A stretch of DNA of 64,000 nt from an uncultured Helicobacter sp. (GCA_944326445.1 CALVDZ010000002.1:62001-126000), one strand, 5' to 3'. Shown: positions 35,641 to 45,017, counted from the first letter of the stretch. The notes: a model not told the origin generated them from the sequence alone. Made by a program: numbers and translations.

Positions 35641-36684
35641 TCACTCTGTCTCGAGCGTTTTTTGGATTAACTCCTGCCCGATTAAGTCATAAAACTTCGG
35701 ATAGATGGCTATCATCACATCTTGCCACTGCTTTTTTTGCTCATCATTAAGCGTGTAGATAGTGAGTTTGCCCGGATTTTCTTTAGCATACTTCTCGAGG
35801 TTTGCAAACAGCACCGCCTCATCACGCTCGCTCTCCTCGCGCTCAAACTTCGTCGCCTCATCTAATGCCTGCTTTATCACATCTTTCAAATCCTCTGGCA
35901 ACTCATTCCAAAACTTCTCGCTAGCCACCACGAGATAGCCCAAATACCCGTGATTTGTCATCGTAACAGACTTTTGCACTTCATAAAATCGCGAGTTGTA
36001 GAGGTTTGAGAGCGGATTTTCCGCACCATCGACTACGCCCGTCTGCAGCGCAGAATACACCTCGCCAAAATTGATATTTTGCGGATTTGCCCCGATAGCC
36101 TTCATCTGCTCTTCTAGCACCTTAGAGCTCATAATGCGGATTTTCTGCCCCTTAGCGTCGCTTGGCAGCACGATGGGATTTTTGTTGGTGCTAAATTGCT
36201 TAAAACCAGAATCCCAATAGTCTAGGGCGATAAAGCCCTTTTGTGCGATTTTTTCTTTAAGTATCGCCCCCACTTCGCCATCCATCACATTGTGCAAATG
36301 CTCATTATCACGGAAGATAAAGGGCACGTCCCAGAGATTAAACTCCTTGACAATGGGTGTGAATTTTGAAAAGCTTGGGGCTGCCATTTGGACATTATTG
36401 CGCTTAAGCTCTTGGAAAACTTTATCATCATCGACAAGCTGCGCAGAGGGGAATACCTCCACCTTTAGCCTACCACCGCTTAGCTCCTCTGCTCTTTTGG
36501 CAAACAAATCCGCTGCCTTGCCCTTGGGGCTACCTGAGCTCACCACATGGGCGAACTTTATCGTATAGACTTTCTCCGCATTGCCTGCGCTAGATTCTGT
36601 CTTAGAATCTCCCTTAGAATCCCCACAAGCGACAAAAAACCCAGCGACAACCAAACTCATCGCAAAACCAAAAAACTTTTTCAT
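35641..36684 (-). CDS. dctP: TRAP transporter periplasmic binding protein
   Basis: A 347-residue DctP-family solute-binding protein. The N-terminal signal peptide ends at FFVACGDSKG and looks lipoprotein-like (Cys about residue 20). A short Ser/Asp linker (GDSKGDSKTESSAG) follows. The fold segments include VSSGSPKGKAADLFAKRAEE, VDDDKVFQELKRNNVQMAA and GVVDGAENPLSNLYNSRFYE, where Arg/Asn contact the carboxylate of the ligand. ATG at 36684 with AAAGGAG upstream is chosen; the longer frame to 36738 lacks support. The ligand is unknown (organic acid). Confidence 0.92.
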   Translation of the reverse strand: MKKFFGFAMSLVVAGFFVACGDSKGDSKTESSAGNAEKVYTIKFAHVVSSGSPKGKAADLFAKRAEELSGGRLKVEVFPSAQLVDDDKVFQELKRNNVQMAAPSFSKFTPIVKEFNLWDVPFIFRDNEHLHNVMDGEVGAILKEKIAQKGFIALDYWDSGFKQFSTNKNPIVLPSDAKGQKIRIMSSKVLEEQMKAIGANPQNINFGEVYSALQTGVVDGAENPLSNLYNSRFYEVQKSVTMTNHGYLGYLVVASEKFWNELPEDLKDVIKQALDEATKFEREESERDEAVLFANLEKYAKENPGKLTIYTLNDEQKKQWQDVMIAIYPKFYDLIGQELIQKTLETE

Positions 36685-36824
36685 AAGCCTTCTCCTTTGA
36701 TTTAGGTGTGAGTTTTGATTGTAACCCAAAAAAATCAAAAAACTTCATAAAAATAAACATATTTTGCGAGATGATTTGCGCGGGATTTTTCATTTTTACA
36801 CATTGCCACCCGATACATTTATGA

Positions 36825-36830
36825 TACAAT
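36825..36830 (+). promoter_or_regulatory. -10 box before the two-domain glycosyltransferase
   Basis: GATACAAT, 30 bases before the ATG, in the divergent spacer with dctP. It is the same octamer as before hisC. Confidence 0.4.
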
Positions 36831-36859
36831 CCCGCCAAATTTTGCTATAAAGGCGATAT

Positions 36860-38548
36860 ATGGCACACTCCACACTCCCCATAAGCGCGACGATACTTGT
36901 CAAAAACGCCCAAGATACTTTACGAGAATGCCTAGATTCACTACGCGAATTTGATGAGATTATCCTCCTAGATAATGGCAGCAGCGATGAGACACTCACA
37001 ATCGCACGCGAGTTTAACGCCACTTATGGCAATCTAGTAATCCACACAAGTGGGTTTATCGGCTTTGGCGCGCTAAAAAATCTCGCGGTGAGTTATGCGC
37101 GCAATGACTGGATTTTTAGCATAGATTCTGATGAGGTGCTAGAATCTGCCACTTTGGCGCGATTAAAAGAGCTCTTTGGCGTGCCAAAAGGCGCAGATTC
37201 TAAGGACAGAGATTCTAAAACCTCAGAATCTAGCGCGCTAGATTCTCAAACTCCCCAAACCCCACAAACCCCGCCGCCAAACACCCTCTTCGCCCTGCCA
37301 CGCAAGAATCTCTATAAGGGCGAGTGGATAAAGGCGTGTGGGTGGTATCCTGACTTTGTTACGCGCATTTTTCACAAAGGCTACACGAGGTTTAATGATC
37401 ATCTCGTGCATGAGAGCATCATACTCCCGCAGGACTCCAAGCTAATGCGCCTAGAGTGCGGGCTTAGACACTATGCGTATGATAATATCACACACCTCCT
37501 CCAAAAGCTCCAAGCCTACTCAAGCCTCTGGGCGGAGCAAAACACACACAAAAGCGCGAGCCCACTAAAAGCCATCACTCGCTCGATTTGGAGCTTTGTG
37601 CGTAGTTATGCTTTCAAAAAAGGCTTTTTGTATGGGTATAAGGGCTTTATCATCTCCGTGTGCAACGCCCTTGGCGTGTTTTTTAAATATATGAAACTCT
37701 ATGAAATCAAACTCCCCAAAAAACCCCACTCCTGCTCGCTCATCATCACGACTTATAATCAAAAAGAACGCCTAGCCCTCGTGCTAGATTCTGTGCGGGA
37801 TTTGGCAGTGCTACCCACCGAGGTGCTCATCGCCGATGATGGCAGCAGGGAGGATACAAGAGAGCTCATAGAATCTTATGCGCGCGACTTCCCCTGCCCT
37901 CTTAGGCACATTTGGCACGAGGATAGAGGCTTTCGCTTAAGCGCCATACGCAATGCCGCCATTAGGGAAGCAAAGGGCGAGTATCTCATCATCATCGATG
38001 GCGATATGATCTTACACCCTTTCTTTGTCGCTGATCATTTAGCCTTTGCCGCGCCTAGAGTATTTGTGCAAGGCTCGCGCGTGATTGTGGATTCGCCCAC
38101 TTCAGAATCTATGCTCCAAGAGCGGCAGGAAGGCGAGAAAAGCGAAAAAAGCGCGTATAAGCGCGTCTTTGCTCTAGGTGGGCTTAAAGCAAAGCGGTGC
38201 GGGCTTCTCTCCCGCCTTGTGTATGCCACCTCACGCGTGGATTCTAAGGTGTTTGCCAAAAGAGAGCTTATCAAAGGTATCCGCGGGTGCAATATGAGCT
38301 TTTTTAAGTCTGATTGTGAGGCGATAAATGGCTTTAATGAGGGCTTTGTGGGCTGGGGGCGCGAGGATAGCGAGTTTGTGGCGCGATTTTTGTTTGCTGG
38401 CGGGGCTTTGAGACGGCTAAAGTTTGGCGCACTCGCCTATCATATCTACCACCCCGAAAACACGCGCGATCTGTTAGAATCTAACCACCAAATCTACCTA
38501 GAAACCATACGCACCAAGGCGACATTTTGCCAAAAGGGTTTGCGATGA
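36860..38548 (+). CDS. two-domain family-2 glycosyltransferase
   Basis: A 562-residue fusion of two GT-A fold transferases. Domain 1 (about residues 1-270) is of the WaaE/KdtX beta-glucosyltransferase type: ISATILVKNAQDTLRECLDS, LLDNGSSDETL, IFSIDSDEVL. Domain 2 (from about 290) starts SLIITTYNQKERLALVLDS, with LIADDGSREDT, IIIDGDMILHP and a C-terminal GWGREDSEFVARFLFAGG. Both carry Asp-x-Asp-like metal motifs. A linker of about 30 residues (37193-37284) is Ser/Asp-rich and built of AGATTCT motifs. It probably works on LPS core. It overlaps the next gene by an ATGA. Confidence 0.88.
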   Translation: MAHSTLPISATILVKNAQDTLRECLDSLREFDEIILLDNGSSDETLTIAREFNATYGNLVIHTSGFIGFGALKNLAVSYARNDWIFSIDSDEVLESATLARLKELFGVPKGADSKDRDSKTSESSALDSQTPQTPQTPPPNTLFALPRKNLYKGEWIKACGWYPDFVTRIFHKGYTRFNDHLVHESIILPQDSKLMRLECGLRHYAYDNITHLLQKLQAYSSLWAEQNTHKSASPLKAITRSIWSFVRSYAFKKGFLYGYKGFIISVCNALGVFFKYMKLYEIKLPKKPHSCSLIITTYNQKERLALVLDSVRDLAVLPTEVLIADDGSREDTRELIESYARDFPCPLRHIWHEDRGFRLSAIRNAAIREAKGEYLIIIDGDMILHPFFVADHLAFAAPRVFVQGSRVIVDSPTSESMLQERQEGEKSEKSAYKRVFALGGLKAKRCGLLSRLVYATSRVDSKVFAKRELIKGIRGCNMSFFKSDCEAINGFNEGFVGWGREDSEFVARFLFAGGALRRLKFGALAYHIYHPENTRDLLESNHQIYLETIRTKATFCQKGLR

Positions 38549-39089
38549 AGCCGCTGTGTGTAATCGTGCCCATCTTTAATACCGCTACATATCTGCGAGA
38601 GTGTTTGGATTCACTAGCGAGGCAGAGCTATACAAATATCTGCTTTGTGCTCATCAATCAGCCAATTTGCTCAAAGCCTTTGAGGCGATTGCTGCATTTT
38701 TCACACGCCACCACATTAGCACCATCGGGCTTCCCACGCATATGCTGCGCACACAAGCCAAGTCCTTTGTCCAAAACGATGGAGAGTTTTTGGATTTTAG
38801 AGCGCGCATAGAGCGACTACAAATCCCCCAACCCCTCCAAGACAAAGTGATCAAAGCACTTTTACAATCCACCAACGCCCGCGACTTCCTCCAAGCCACA
38901 ATATCGCTCAAAGAATGGCTTAGGAGCAACTTTGGCATTCGGTTTTCTAAAAAGCAAAATATCATAAGCTTTTTGGCAAAACACTCTATGAGGGCAAAAG
39001 GCTCTAAGGGCGAGATTCTAAAAACAGCACTTCTTAAATACACAAAAGCATTGTTTATAAAGCAAACATTTCACACAGCACGCCGCTAA
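38545..39089 (+). pseudogene. remnant of a family-2 glycosyltransferase
   Basis: The first 35 codons read MKPLCVIVPIFNTATYLREC and on to YTNI.FVLIN, a normal GT2 start. The next expected DGS motif is missing. The frame then changes, and a C-terminal glycosyltransferase-like part continues in another frame (KAFEAIAAFFTRHHIS ... QTFHTARR) up to 39089. This looks like an internal deletion joining both ends out of frame near 38660. The start ATG overlaps the preceding stop, so it was the next gene of that operon. Confidence 0.7.
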
Positions 39090-39399
39090 GCTCTCGCGCC
39101 ACATCATCAGGCAACTTCCCGATTTTTTGGTGCAATCTTTGCAAGGACACACAGCGGATCTGATCGCAAAGTATTTTGGCATCTTTGTCTAAAAGTCTAA
39201 AGCTAATCCGATAGGGTGCGTCAAAGCTCTTAGAAGTGATGGGTGCGATGAGTCTTGTGCTAAGAGAGTTTAGTGCATTTGGCGAGATAATCACACACGG
39301 GCGAATCTTTTTAATCTCGCTGCCTATGGTAGGCTCGAGATTTACCCAATACATTTCAAAGCGATTAGCTTCTTTAGCAAAGTGGCTAGGCATTACCAT
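39055..39399 (-). CDS. MazF/PemK-like toxin
   Basis: A protein of about 114 residues with RFEMYWVNLEPTIGSEIKKIRPCVIIS, abbreviated: a WVNLEPTIGSEI start, the R-P-C-V-I-I-S strand, SLSTRLIAPITS and QIRCVSLQRL near the end. These are the PemK/MazF endoribonuclease core features. It cleaves mRNA when free of its antitoxin (family knowledge). The ATG at 39399 lies within the antitoxin's end, so the two are coupled, antitoxin first. Confidence 0.88.
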   Translation of the reverse strand: MVMPSHFAKEANRFEMYWVNLEPTIGSEIKKIRPCVIISPNALNSLSTRLIAPITSKSFDAPYRISFRLLDKDAKILCDQIRCVSLQRLHQKIGKLPDDVARELSGVLCEMFAL

Positions 39400-39647
39400 T
39401 CCCAATCATTTTCACAATCAACAGCCTCAAAATCCCGCATAATTGCATCGCTATTATCCTCTGCGCTTCCCACACCGCGCTTAGTAGCCTCCTCCCAACC
39501 ACTCCGCAGCTTTTGCACAGGCTTTAGGAGCAGCCCCTCCTCCACCACGACTAGCTCAAGCTCGGTATTTTCTAAGCGCGCTTGCGTGATGAGGTGCTTT
39601 GGGATTCTAATGCCTTGTGAATTGCCAATTTGTATAAGACTTGTCAT
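39393..39647 (-). CDS. AbrB/MazE-like antitoxin
   Basis: An 84-residue protein with an N-terminal swapped-hairpin DNA-binding domain, SLIQIGNSQGIRIPKHLI, typical of MazE/AbrB, and an acidic C-terminus (AVDCENDWEW) fit to bind the basic toxin. ATG at 39647 is preferred to GTG at 39653 because AAGGGG lies just upstream. It likely represses its own operon. The pair sits between glycosyltransferase genes. Confidence 0.85.
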   Translation of the reverse strand: MTSLIQIGNSQGIRIPKHLITQARLENTELELVVVEEGLLLKPVQKLRSGWEEATKRGVGSAEDNSDAIMRDFEAVDCENDWEW

Positions 39648-39728
39648 CAGCACCCCTTAAACGAAGTAATTACAAAGTAATTATACCACAAGCAGCCCTT
39701 TGCCTCCAAGATTCACAGCAAAGCTGCT

Positions 39729-40866
39729 CTAAAACAGCACTTCCTCAAAAGCCCTGCGTGCGCGCTCTATATCAAAGCCCTTAGCGATATTTAGGGACTT
39801 AGATTCTAATGCCTCTCTGCGCGCGCTATCCTCATAGAGGCGGCGCATAGCATCTGCCAAGCTCTGCGCGTCTTTGGAAGCGAAAAACTCCGCACACTCG
39901 CCAAGCTCAGAATCTATAAGTATCTCCTTGCTTGTGGGGATATCGCTTGCGATGATTGCCTTGCCCAGCACGCAAGATTCAGCCAAGACTAGCCCATAGC
40001 CCTCATAGTAGCTTGTGAGCATACAGACATCACACGCTTTCATATACGGGTAAGGATTTGTTTGGAATCCCAAAAACTTGACATTGCCAACCCCTTGAGA
40101 TTGTATGCGCTCAAGCAGCTCTCTTTTATACCGCTCGCCCTCGCCTATGAGCCAAATATCATACTCTAGCCCCTCCTTTTGGAGTATCGCGTTTGCATCT
40201 AGGAGCGTCTCTAGCCCCTTTTGGTGCGTGAGCCTCCCCACTTGACAAAAGCTAAATCGCTTCTTTTCCACCTGCCTTACTTGCGCCTTTGCCCTGATAG
40301 ATTCTGTATTGATGGGATTATGGATTACCACGATATGTTTGTGTGCTAGCTCTGGATAGAGGCGCAGGAGCGATTCTCTCACATAGTGCGACACGCAGAT
40401 GAGTGAATCTAGCGCGAGATACGCTGCTAGCTCCGCCTCATCACGCACGCCATCGCGTATCTCCCAAAGCGATATGTGGATATAGCCGATTTTTTTGCCG
40501 CCATTTTTTTGCGAGATATATATCGTGCTAATGCCCTCCAAAAAGCCGATATTGGCATCATAATGCTGCGGGACAAAGCGATTGAGAAGCTTTGGATTTT
40601 TGAGCACACGCCGCTTCCAAAATTTGTTTAAAAACCGCACTTTGCCAAAAATATGAGGGAAGCTAAAGACTTTGTGCAGATGCTCCTCGCACCAAGCGAG
40701 ATACACATCTTGGCGTTTTCTCTCTATTAGGAATAAATCAATATCTCTTTTAGGATCTAATCCCCCCCCCCGAGAGCGCGCTATGCTCCCAAGATTGAAA
40801 AAAATCCACCAGCACTCTCTCAGCTCCGCCACCGCCGATACCAAGCATACATACCAAAATCTTCAT
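39729..40866 (-). CDS. family-4 glycosyltransferase, phase-variable (frame off as given)
   Basis: A GT-B glycosyltransferase. The N-terminus MKILVCMLGIGGGGAERVL is read from ATG 40866, which has an AAGGAG site. After 31 codons a G10 tract (minus strand; 40762-40771) shifts the frame and a TAA ends it after S-GGG-IRS. The rest, from LDPKRDIDLFLIERK to the end, is open in the next frame; nine or twelve G would give a protein of about 378 residues. The body shows VVIHNPINTESI, FCQVGRLTHQKGLETLL (donor site) and ML.SYYEGYGLVLAESCVLG (the EX7E motif). It probably acts in LPS or O-antigen synthesis. Confidence 0.88.
40762..40771 (-). repeat. C10/G10 homopolymer in glycosyltransferase
   Basis: Ten C on the plus strand, ten G in the coding strand of the family-4 glycosyltransferase. 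It decides whether the gene is read through. Confidence 0.9.
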
Positions 40867-41003
40867 CACCACTCCTTAGGGCATAATCTCCCCGCGCATA
40901 TTTCCTAAAAACCCTTTAAGAAACCCTAAACCCATAAGCAAACCTTAGCCAAACTTTGGCTACAATGCGCCCCATTTCACTTGCGCTAACACAAAGGACA
41001 ACT

Positions 41004-42056
41004 ATGCAAACAGATTCTAGGATTTTTGTCGCGGGGCACAGGGGACTCGTGGGCTCGAGCATACTGCAGGTTTTGCAAGAGCGCGGCTATTCTAATCTCC
41101 TCACTAAAACCCACCAAGAGCTAGATTTGAGCGATTTTGGGGCGGTGGAGAGATTTTTTAGCTCACACAAGCCAGAGTATGTGATCCTCGCAGCTGCCAA
41201 AGTCGGCGGGATCGCAGCAAACAACGAGTATCGCGCGGACTTCATCTATGAGAATCTCGCTATCCAAAACAATGTGATCTTCCACGCCCACAAGCACAAC
41301 GCTAAAAAGCTCCTTTTCCTAGGCAGCTCGTGTATCTATCCCAAAAACGCCCCCCAACCCATCACAGAATCTTCCCTCCTCACCAGCGAACTAGAATACA
41401 CCAACGAACCCTACGCCATCGCTAAAATCGCGGGGCTTAAAATGTGCGAGAGCTTCGCACTCCAATATGGTTGCAATTTTCTAAGTGTGATGCCAACCAA
41501 TCTCTATGGCGATAATGACAACTTCAACCTCCACACCTCCCACGTCCTCCCCGCACTCCTACGCAAAATCCACCTAGCCAAGCTCCTCGCACAAGGCGAG
41601 TATGAATCTGTGCAACGCGATGTGGGCTTAAGTGGGAGTGAGCTAGAGGAGTTTTTGGCGCGTTTTGGGATCAGCGCACAAAGCGTGCAGATATGGGGCA
41701 GTGGCAAGCCGCGCAGGGAGTTTCTCCACGCGCTAGATATGGCGAGGGCGTGCGTGTATGTGATGGAGCACATAGACTTTGAGAATGTGCGTGGGAGCGC
41801 GGCAGAGGTGCGCAACACCCACATAAATATCGGCTATGGCAGCGATGTGAGTATCGCTGAGCTCGCGCAGATGATTAAAACCATCGTGGGCTTTGAGGGC
41901 GAGCTAGTCTTTGATAGCACCAAGCCCGATGGCACTTACCAAAAGCTAATGGACTCAAGCAAGATCCAAGCACTCGGCTGGCAGCCCACTATCGATTTAG
42001 AATCTGGCATAGCGAGCGTGTATGCCCACTATCTCAAGAGCTATGGGGGCAAGTGA
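41004..42056 (+). CDS. fcl: GDP-L-fucose synthase
   Basis: A 350-residue short-chain dehydrogenase/epimerase-reductase that makes GDP-L-fucose from GDP-4-keto-6-deoxymannose, the fucose donor for LPS antigens. The NADP-binding GxxGxxG reads VAGHRGLVGSSIL. The catalytic Ser/Tyr/Lys lie in FLGSSCIYPK and EPYAIAKIAG, and the family motif MPTNLYGDNDNF is present. I place the start at ATG 41004 after AAAGGACA. The partner gmd (GDP-mannose dehydratase) is not in the window. The stop shares a base with the next start (TGATG). Confidence 0.95.
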   Translation: MQTDSRIFVAGHRGLVGSSILQVLQERGYSNLLTKTHQELDLSDFGAVERFFSSHKPEYVILAAAKVGGIAANNEYRADFIYENLAIQNNVIFHAHKHNAKKLLFLGSSCIYPKNAPQPITESSLLTSELEYTNEPYAIAKIAGLKMCESFALQYGCNFLSVMPTNLYGDNDNFNLHTSHVLPALLRKIHLAKLLAQGEYESVQRDVGLSGSELEEFLARFGISAQSVQIWGSGKPRREFLHALDMARACVYVMEHIDFENVRGSAAEVRNTHINIGYGSDVSIAELAQMIKTIVGFEGELVFDSTKPDGTYQKLMDSSKIQALGWQPTIDLESGIASVYAHYLKSYGGK

Positions 42057-42850
42057 TGAAACCAAAAATCGTGCTCAAAGTCGGGAGCTCCAATATCTCC
42101 AATGGACAGAGAATCGATGAGGACAAAATCGCTGCTATCGCAAGGCTCATTAGCGAGCTACGCGCGCGCTATGATGTCCTGCTCGTGAGCTCTGGCGCGG
42201 TGGCTAGTGGCTACACACGCCTCAAAATCGATAAATCCCTCCTGCCCAACAAACAAGCCCTCGCAAGTATCGGGCAGCCACTACTTATGCAAACCTACCG
42301 CACACGATTCCAAAAATATGGCATAGAAGTCTCACAAATCCTACTCACCCAAAACAACTTTGATTCGCGCACGCAAACGCAATGCGTCAAGGACTGTATC
42401 GATACGCTCCTAGCACATAGCATTTTGCCCATCATCAACGAAAACGACTCCACTGCGCTTACGGAATTTGTGGGCGATAACGATCGTCTAAGCGCGTATG
42501 TGGCGCATTATTTTGGCGCGCAGCTGCTTGTGATTTTGAGCGATATTGATGGATATTTTGACAAAAATCCCGCGCTAGATTCTAATGCCAAGATACGCCC
42601 GCAAGTAGAGCGCATAGATCCAGCAGAGCTAGAAGCCCCACACACGCCAAATGCGAGCTTTGCTACCGGCGGGATTGTTACTAAGCTTATGGCAGCGCAT
42701 TTCCTACTGAAACGCGACAAGGCGATGTTTCTCACTAATGGCAACAATCTCGAGGTGTTGCGCGCCCTGCTTTTGGAGGGCAGACAGACTAGCGGCACGC
42801 TTTTTGGGACACTGCCAGAGGCGATTTGCGCGCTAGATTCTGTGCGCTAG
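42056..42850 (+). CDS. proB: glutamate 5-kinase (without PUA domain)
   Basis: A 264-residue amino-acid kinase phosphorylating glutamate in proline synthesis. KIVLKVGSSNIS is the ATP-binding start. VSSGAVASGY, LLTQNNF, INENDSTAL and DNDRLSAYVA are typical, and the end TGGIVTKLMAAHFLLK gives the nucleotide loop. The enzyme stops after the kinase domain and lacks the C-terminal PUA domain of the E. coli protein (367 residues). It is coupled to fcl, with fmt following nine bases on. Confidence 0.92.
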   Translation: MKPKIVLKVGSSNISNGQRIDEDKIAAIARLISELRARYDVLLVSSGAVASGYTRLKIDKSLLPNKQALASIGQPLLMQTYRTRFQKYGIEVSQILLTQNNFDSRTQTQCVKDCIDTLLAHSILPIINENDSTALTEFVGDNDRLSAYVAHYFGAQLLVILSDIDGYFDKNPALDSNAKIRPQVERIDPAELEAPHTPNASFATGGIVTKLMAAHFLLKRDKAMFLTNGNNLEVLRALLLEGRQTSGTLFGTLPEAICALDSVR

Positions 42851-42859
42851 GATTTGGCG

Positions 42860-43783
42860 ATGAGAATCTTGCTTGCTGGCACACCGCACTTTGCCAAAGT
42901 CGCCTTTCAAACCCTCCTCCAAGCCGAGCAAAAAGACACGAGGCTAGAGCCCATCGGACTCCTCACCCAACCCGATAGAATCTTTGGGCGCAAAAAAGAG
43001 CTCAAAGCCCCGGAGACAAAGGAATTTTTCCGCGCACAATTCCCTAGCCTCCCTATCTTTCAACCCGAGCGCATAGATTGTGAAACCATAGAATCTATCA
43101 AAGCCCTAAAGCCCGATATAATCGTCGTCGTGGCGTTTGGGCAGATCCTGCCACAGGCATTTTTAGATATCGCCCCTTGTGTGAATCTCCACGCCTCGAT
43201 TTTGCCGCATTTGCGCGGGGCTAGCCCGATACAGGAGATGATCCTCTCACAACCGCGATTTTTTGGCGTGAGCGTGATGCAAATGGAATTGGGACTAGAT
43301 TGCGGCGCGGTGCTGGGCGTGGGCTATGTGCCAAATAATGGCGAAAATTTAGAGAATCTAAGCGAGATCCTCGCCAAAAAGGGCGCGCAAGTGCTCCTAG
43401 GCGTGCTAAAGCGCGCCCAAATCCTCGCGCCACTGCCCCAAAGCCACGCAGATTCTACCTACTGCACCAAAATCACGCGCCAAGATGGGCTCATCACGCT
43501 ACGCAACGCACAGGAAGTCTATCGCAAATACCTTGCGTATTATGGCTGGCCCAGCGTGTTTTTAGAATCTGGCTTGAAACTCACGCGTATTTTGGGCTTT
43601 GTGCCACAGGGGGCGCATAGAGCCGGGGAGATTTTACAAATCCTCCCACAAAGCGCGCTCATAGGCTGCAATCAGGGCTATCTGGAAGTGGCTAGCGTGC
43701 AACCACCTAATAAAAAGGAAATGCCAATCACTGCCTATCTTTTGGGCGCGCGACTGCAAAAGGGGCAATGCCTAGAGGAATAG
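42860..43783 (+). CDS. fmt: methionyl-tRNA formyltransferase
   Basis: Fmt (307 residues) formylates initiator Met-tRNA with 10-formyl-THF. MRILLAGTPHFAKVAFQ, the catalytic NLHASILPHLRGASPIQ and the C-terminal tRNA-binding domain with KYLAYYGWPSVFLESG are seen. ATG at 42860 has AGGA seven bases upstream and is preferred to the TTG at 42854. Last gene of the fcl-proB-fmt run; a 230-base spacer with no gene follows. Confidence 0.95.
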   Translation: MRILLAGTPHFAKVAFQTLLQAEQKDTRLEPIGLLTQPDRIFGRKKELKAPETKEFFRAQFPSLPIFQPERIDCETIESIKALKPDIIVVVAFGQILPQAFLDIAPCVNLHASILPHLRGASPIQEMILSQPRFFGVSVMQMELGLDCGAVLGVGYVPNNGENLENLSEILAKKGAQVLLGVLKRAQILAPLPQSHADSTYCTKITRQDGLITLRNAQEVYRKYLAYYGWPSVFLESGLKLTRILGFVPQGAHRAGEILQILPQSALIGCNQGYLEVASVQPPNKKEMPITAYLLGARLQKGQCLEE

Positions 43784-43945
43784 GCTGCGTGGGATAGAGC
43801 GCGGTAATAATTAAAGAGATACAAGCGAGATTAAGGCAAGGCTCAAAGCGGGATATAAAGCAAGGCTAAGAGATGCAAAATCTTTGGCAAAATCCTTGAC
43901 AAACGCCCCTTTTATGTCCCATTTTATGAGTTTTAAAGATTTTTT

Positions 43946-43954
43946 TGCTAGAAT
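43946..43954 (+). promoter_or_regulatory. extended -10 promoter of secG
   Basis: TGCTAGAAT, an extended -10 (TGn + TAGAAT), preceded by a T-rich stretch and 54 bases before the secG ATG. Confidence 0.5.
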
Positions 43955-44007
43955 TGTGCCTCATTTTGTGCATTTTAGATTGAAATTTTGAACTTATTGG
44001 AGCAGCG

Positions 44008-44427
44008 ATGGCGACGACCCTACTTGCGATTCAGATTGTTTTAACCCTACTCATCACTATCGTAGTTTTGTTACAAAAAAGCTCGAGTATCGGGCTTGGC
44101 GCATACAGCGGGAGCAACGAAAGTATGTTTGGTGCCAAGGGACCATCGGGATTTTTGGCTAAAGCCACGATGGTTTTGGGATTTTTGTTTTTAGTCAATA
44201 CCATCGCACTTGGCTATATGTATAACCGCCAAACAAGCGTGGTGGATAGAATCCAACTCCCCGCCAAAGGCGACTCCACCCTCGCCCCACTACCCACCCA
44301 ACCCACTAGCGGAGCGCAGAATCCACTAGATTCACAAAACCAATTAAAGGTGCAGGAGGGGAACAATCCCTTCAGCTCTAGCGTGCCCGCCGCACCGAGC
44401 GCACCCGCAACCACAGACAACAAATAA
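44008..44427 (+). CDS. secG: preprotein translocase subunit SecG
   Basis: A 139-residue membrane protein with two helices (about residues 3-22 and 52-72), the connecting VLLQKSSSIGLGAYSGSN loop and FGAKGPSGFLAK motif typical of SecG, part of the SecYEG channel. The C-terminal tail after residue 80 is Pro/Ser/Ala-rich and longer than in E. coli, as common in Campylobacterota. TTGGAG precedes the ATG. frr follows after 18 bases. Confidence 0.94.
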   Translation: MATTLLAIQIVLTLLITIVVLLQKSSSIGLGAYSGSNESMFGAKGPSGFLAKATMVLGFLFLVNTIALGYMYNRQTSVVDRIQLPAKGDSTLAPLPTQPTSGAQNPLDSQNQLKVQEGNNPFSSSVPAAPSAPATTDNK

Positions 44428-44445
44428 GCCACCCAAAGGAATGCA

Positions 44446-45012
44446 ATGAACGAAGAGATACAAAAGATTTTGCAACACACCAAAGAAAATATGGACAAAT
44501 CCCTCCAAGCCTTGAAAAGAGAATTTTCCCTTTTGCGCAGTGGGAGGGTTTCAAGCGCGATGGTGGATTCTATCAAAGCCGATTATTACGACACGCCTAC
44601 ACCACTTAGCCAAATGGCGTCTATTATGGTGCAAGACGCCTCTAGTATCCTCATCACGCCGTGGGATAAAACCCTGCTAAAAAATATCGAGCGCGCCCTG
44701 CAGGAAGCCAATATCGGTGCCACTCCCAACAACGACGGAGAGGCTATACGCCTGCACTTCCCCCCTATGACAAAAGAGCAGCGTATAGAAATCACTAAAG
44801 AAGCCAAGGCTATGGCAGAAAAGGGACGCGTAGCCATACGCAATATCCGCCAAGACGCCAACAACCACCTAAAAAAACTTGAAAAAGCCAAAACCATCAC
44901 AGAGGACGAGAGCAAAAAATCCCAAGATAGCGTCCAAAAACTCACTGATGAGTTTGTCAAAAAGATTGATGAGACGCTAAAAAGCAAAGAAGATGAGATA
45001 CTAAAGGTTTAG
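44446..45012 (+). CDS. frr: ribosome recycling factor
   Basis: RRF (188 residues) splits post-termination ribosomes with EF-G. Features: LKREFSLLRSGRVSSAMVDS, YYDTPTPLSQMASI, ITPWDKTLLKNIERAL and the ending TDEFVKKIDETLKSKEDEI. Length is typical. It is set between secG and thrS in one direction with short spacers (18 and 5 bases), so probably one transcript. Confidence 0.97.
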   Translation: MNEEIQKILQHTKENMDKSLQALKREFSLLRSGRVSSAMVDSIKADYYDTPTPLSQMASIMVQDASSILITPWDKTLLKNIERALQEANIGATPNNDGEAIRLHFPPMTKEQRIEITKEAKAMAEKGRVAIRNIRQDANNHLKKLEKAKTITEDESKKSQDSVQKLTDEFVKKIDETLKSKEDEILKV

Positions 45013-45017
45013 ATTCT

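Noticed and set aside
43784..44007. tRNA or small RNA gene between fmt and secG
   Set aside because: No cloverleaf or conserved T-loop is present; only a secG promoter is supported.
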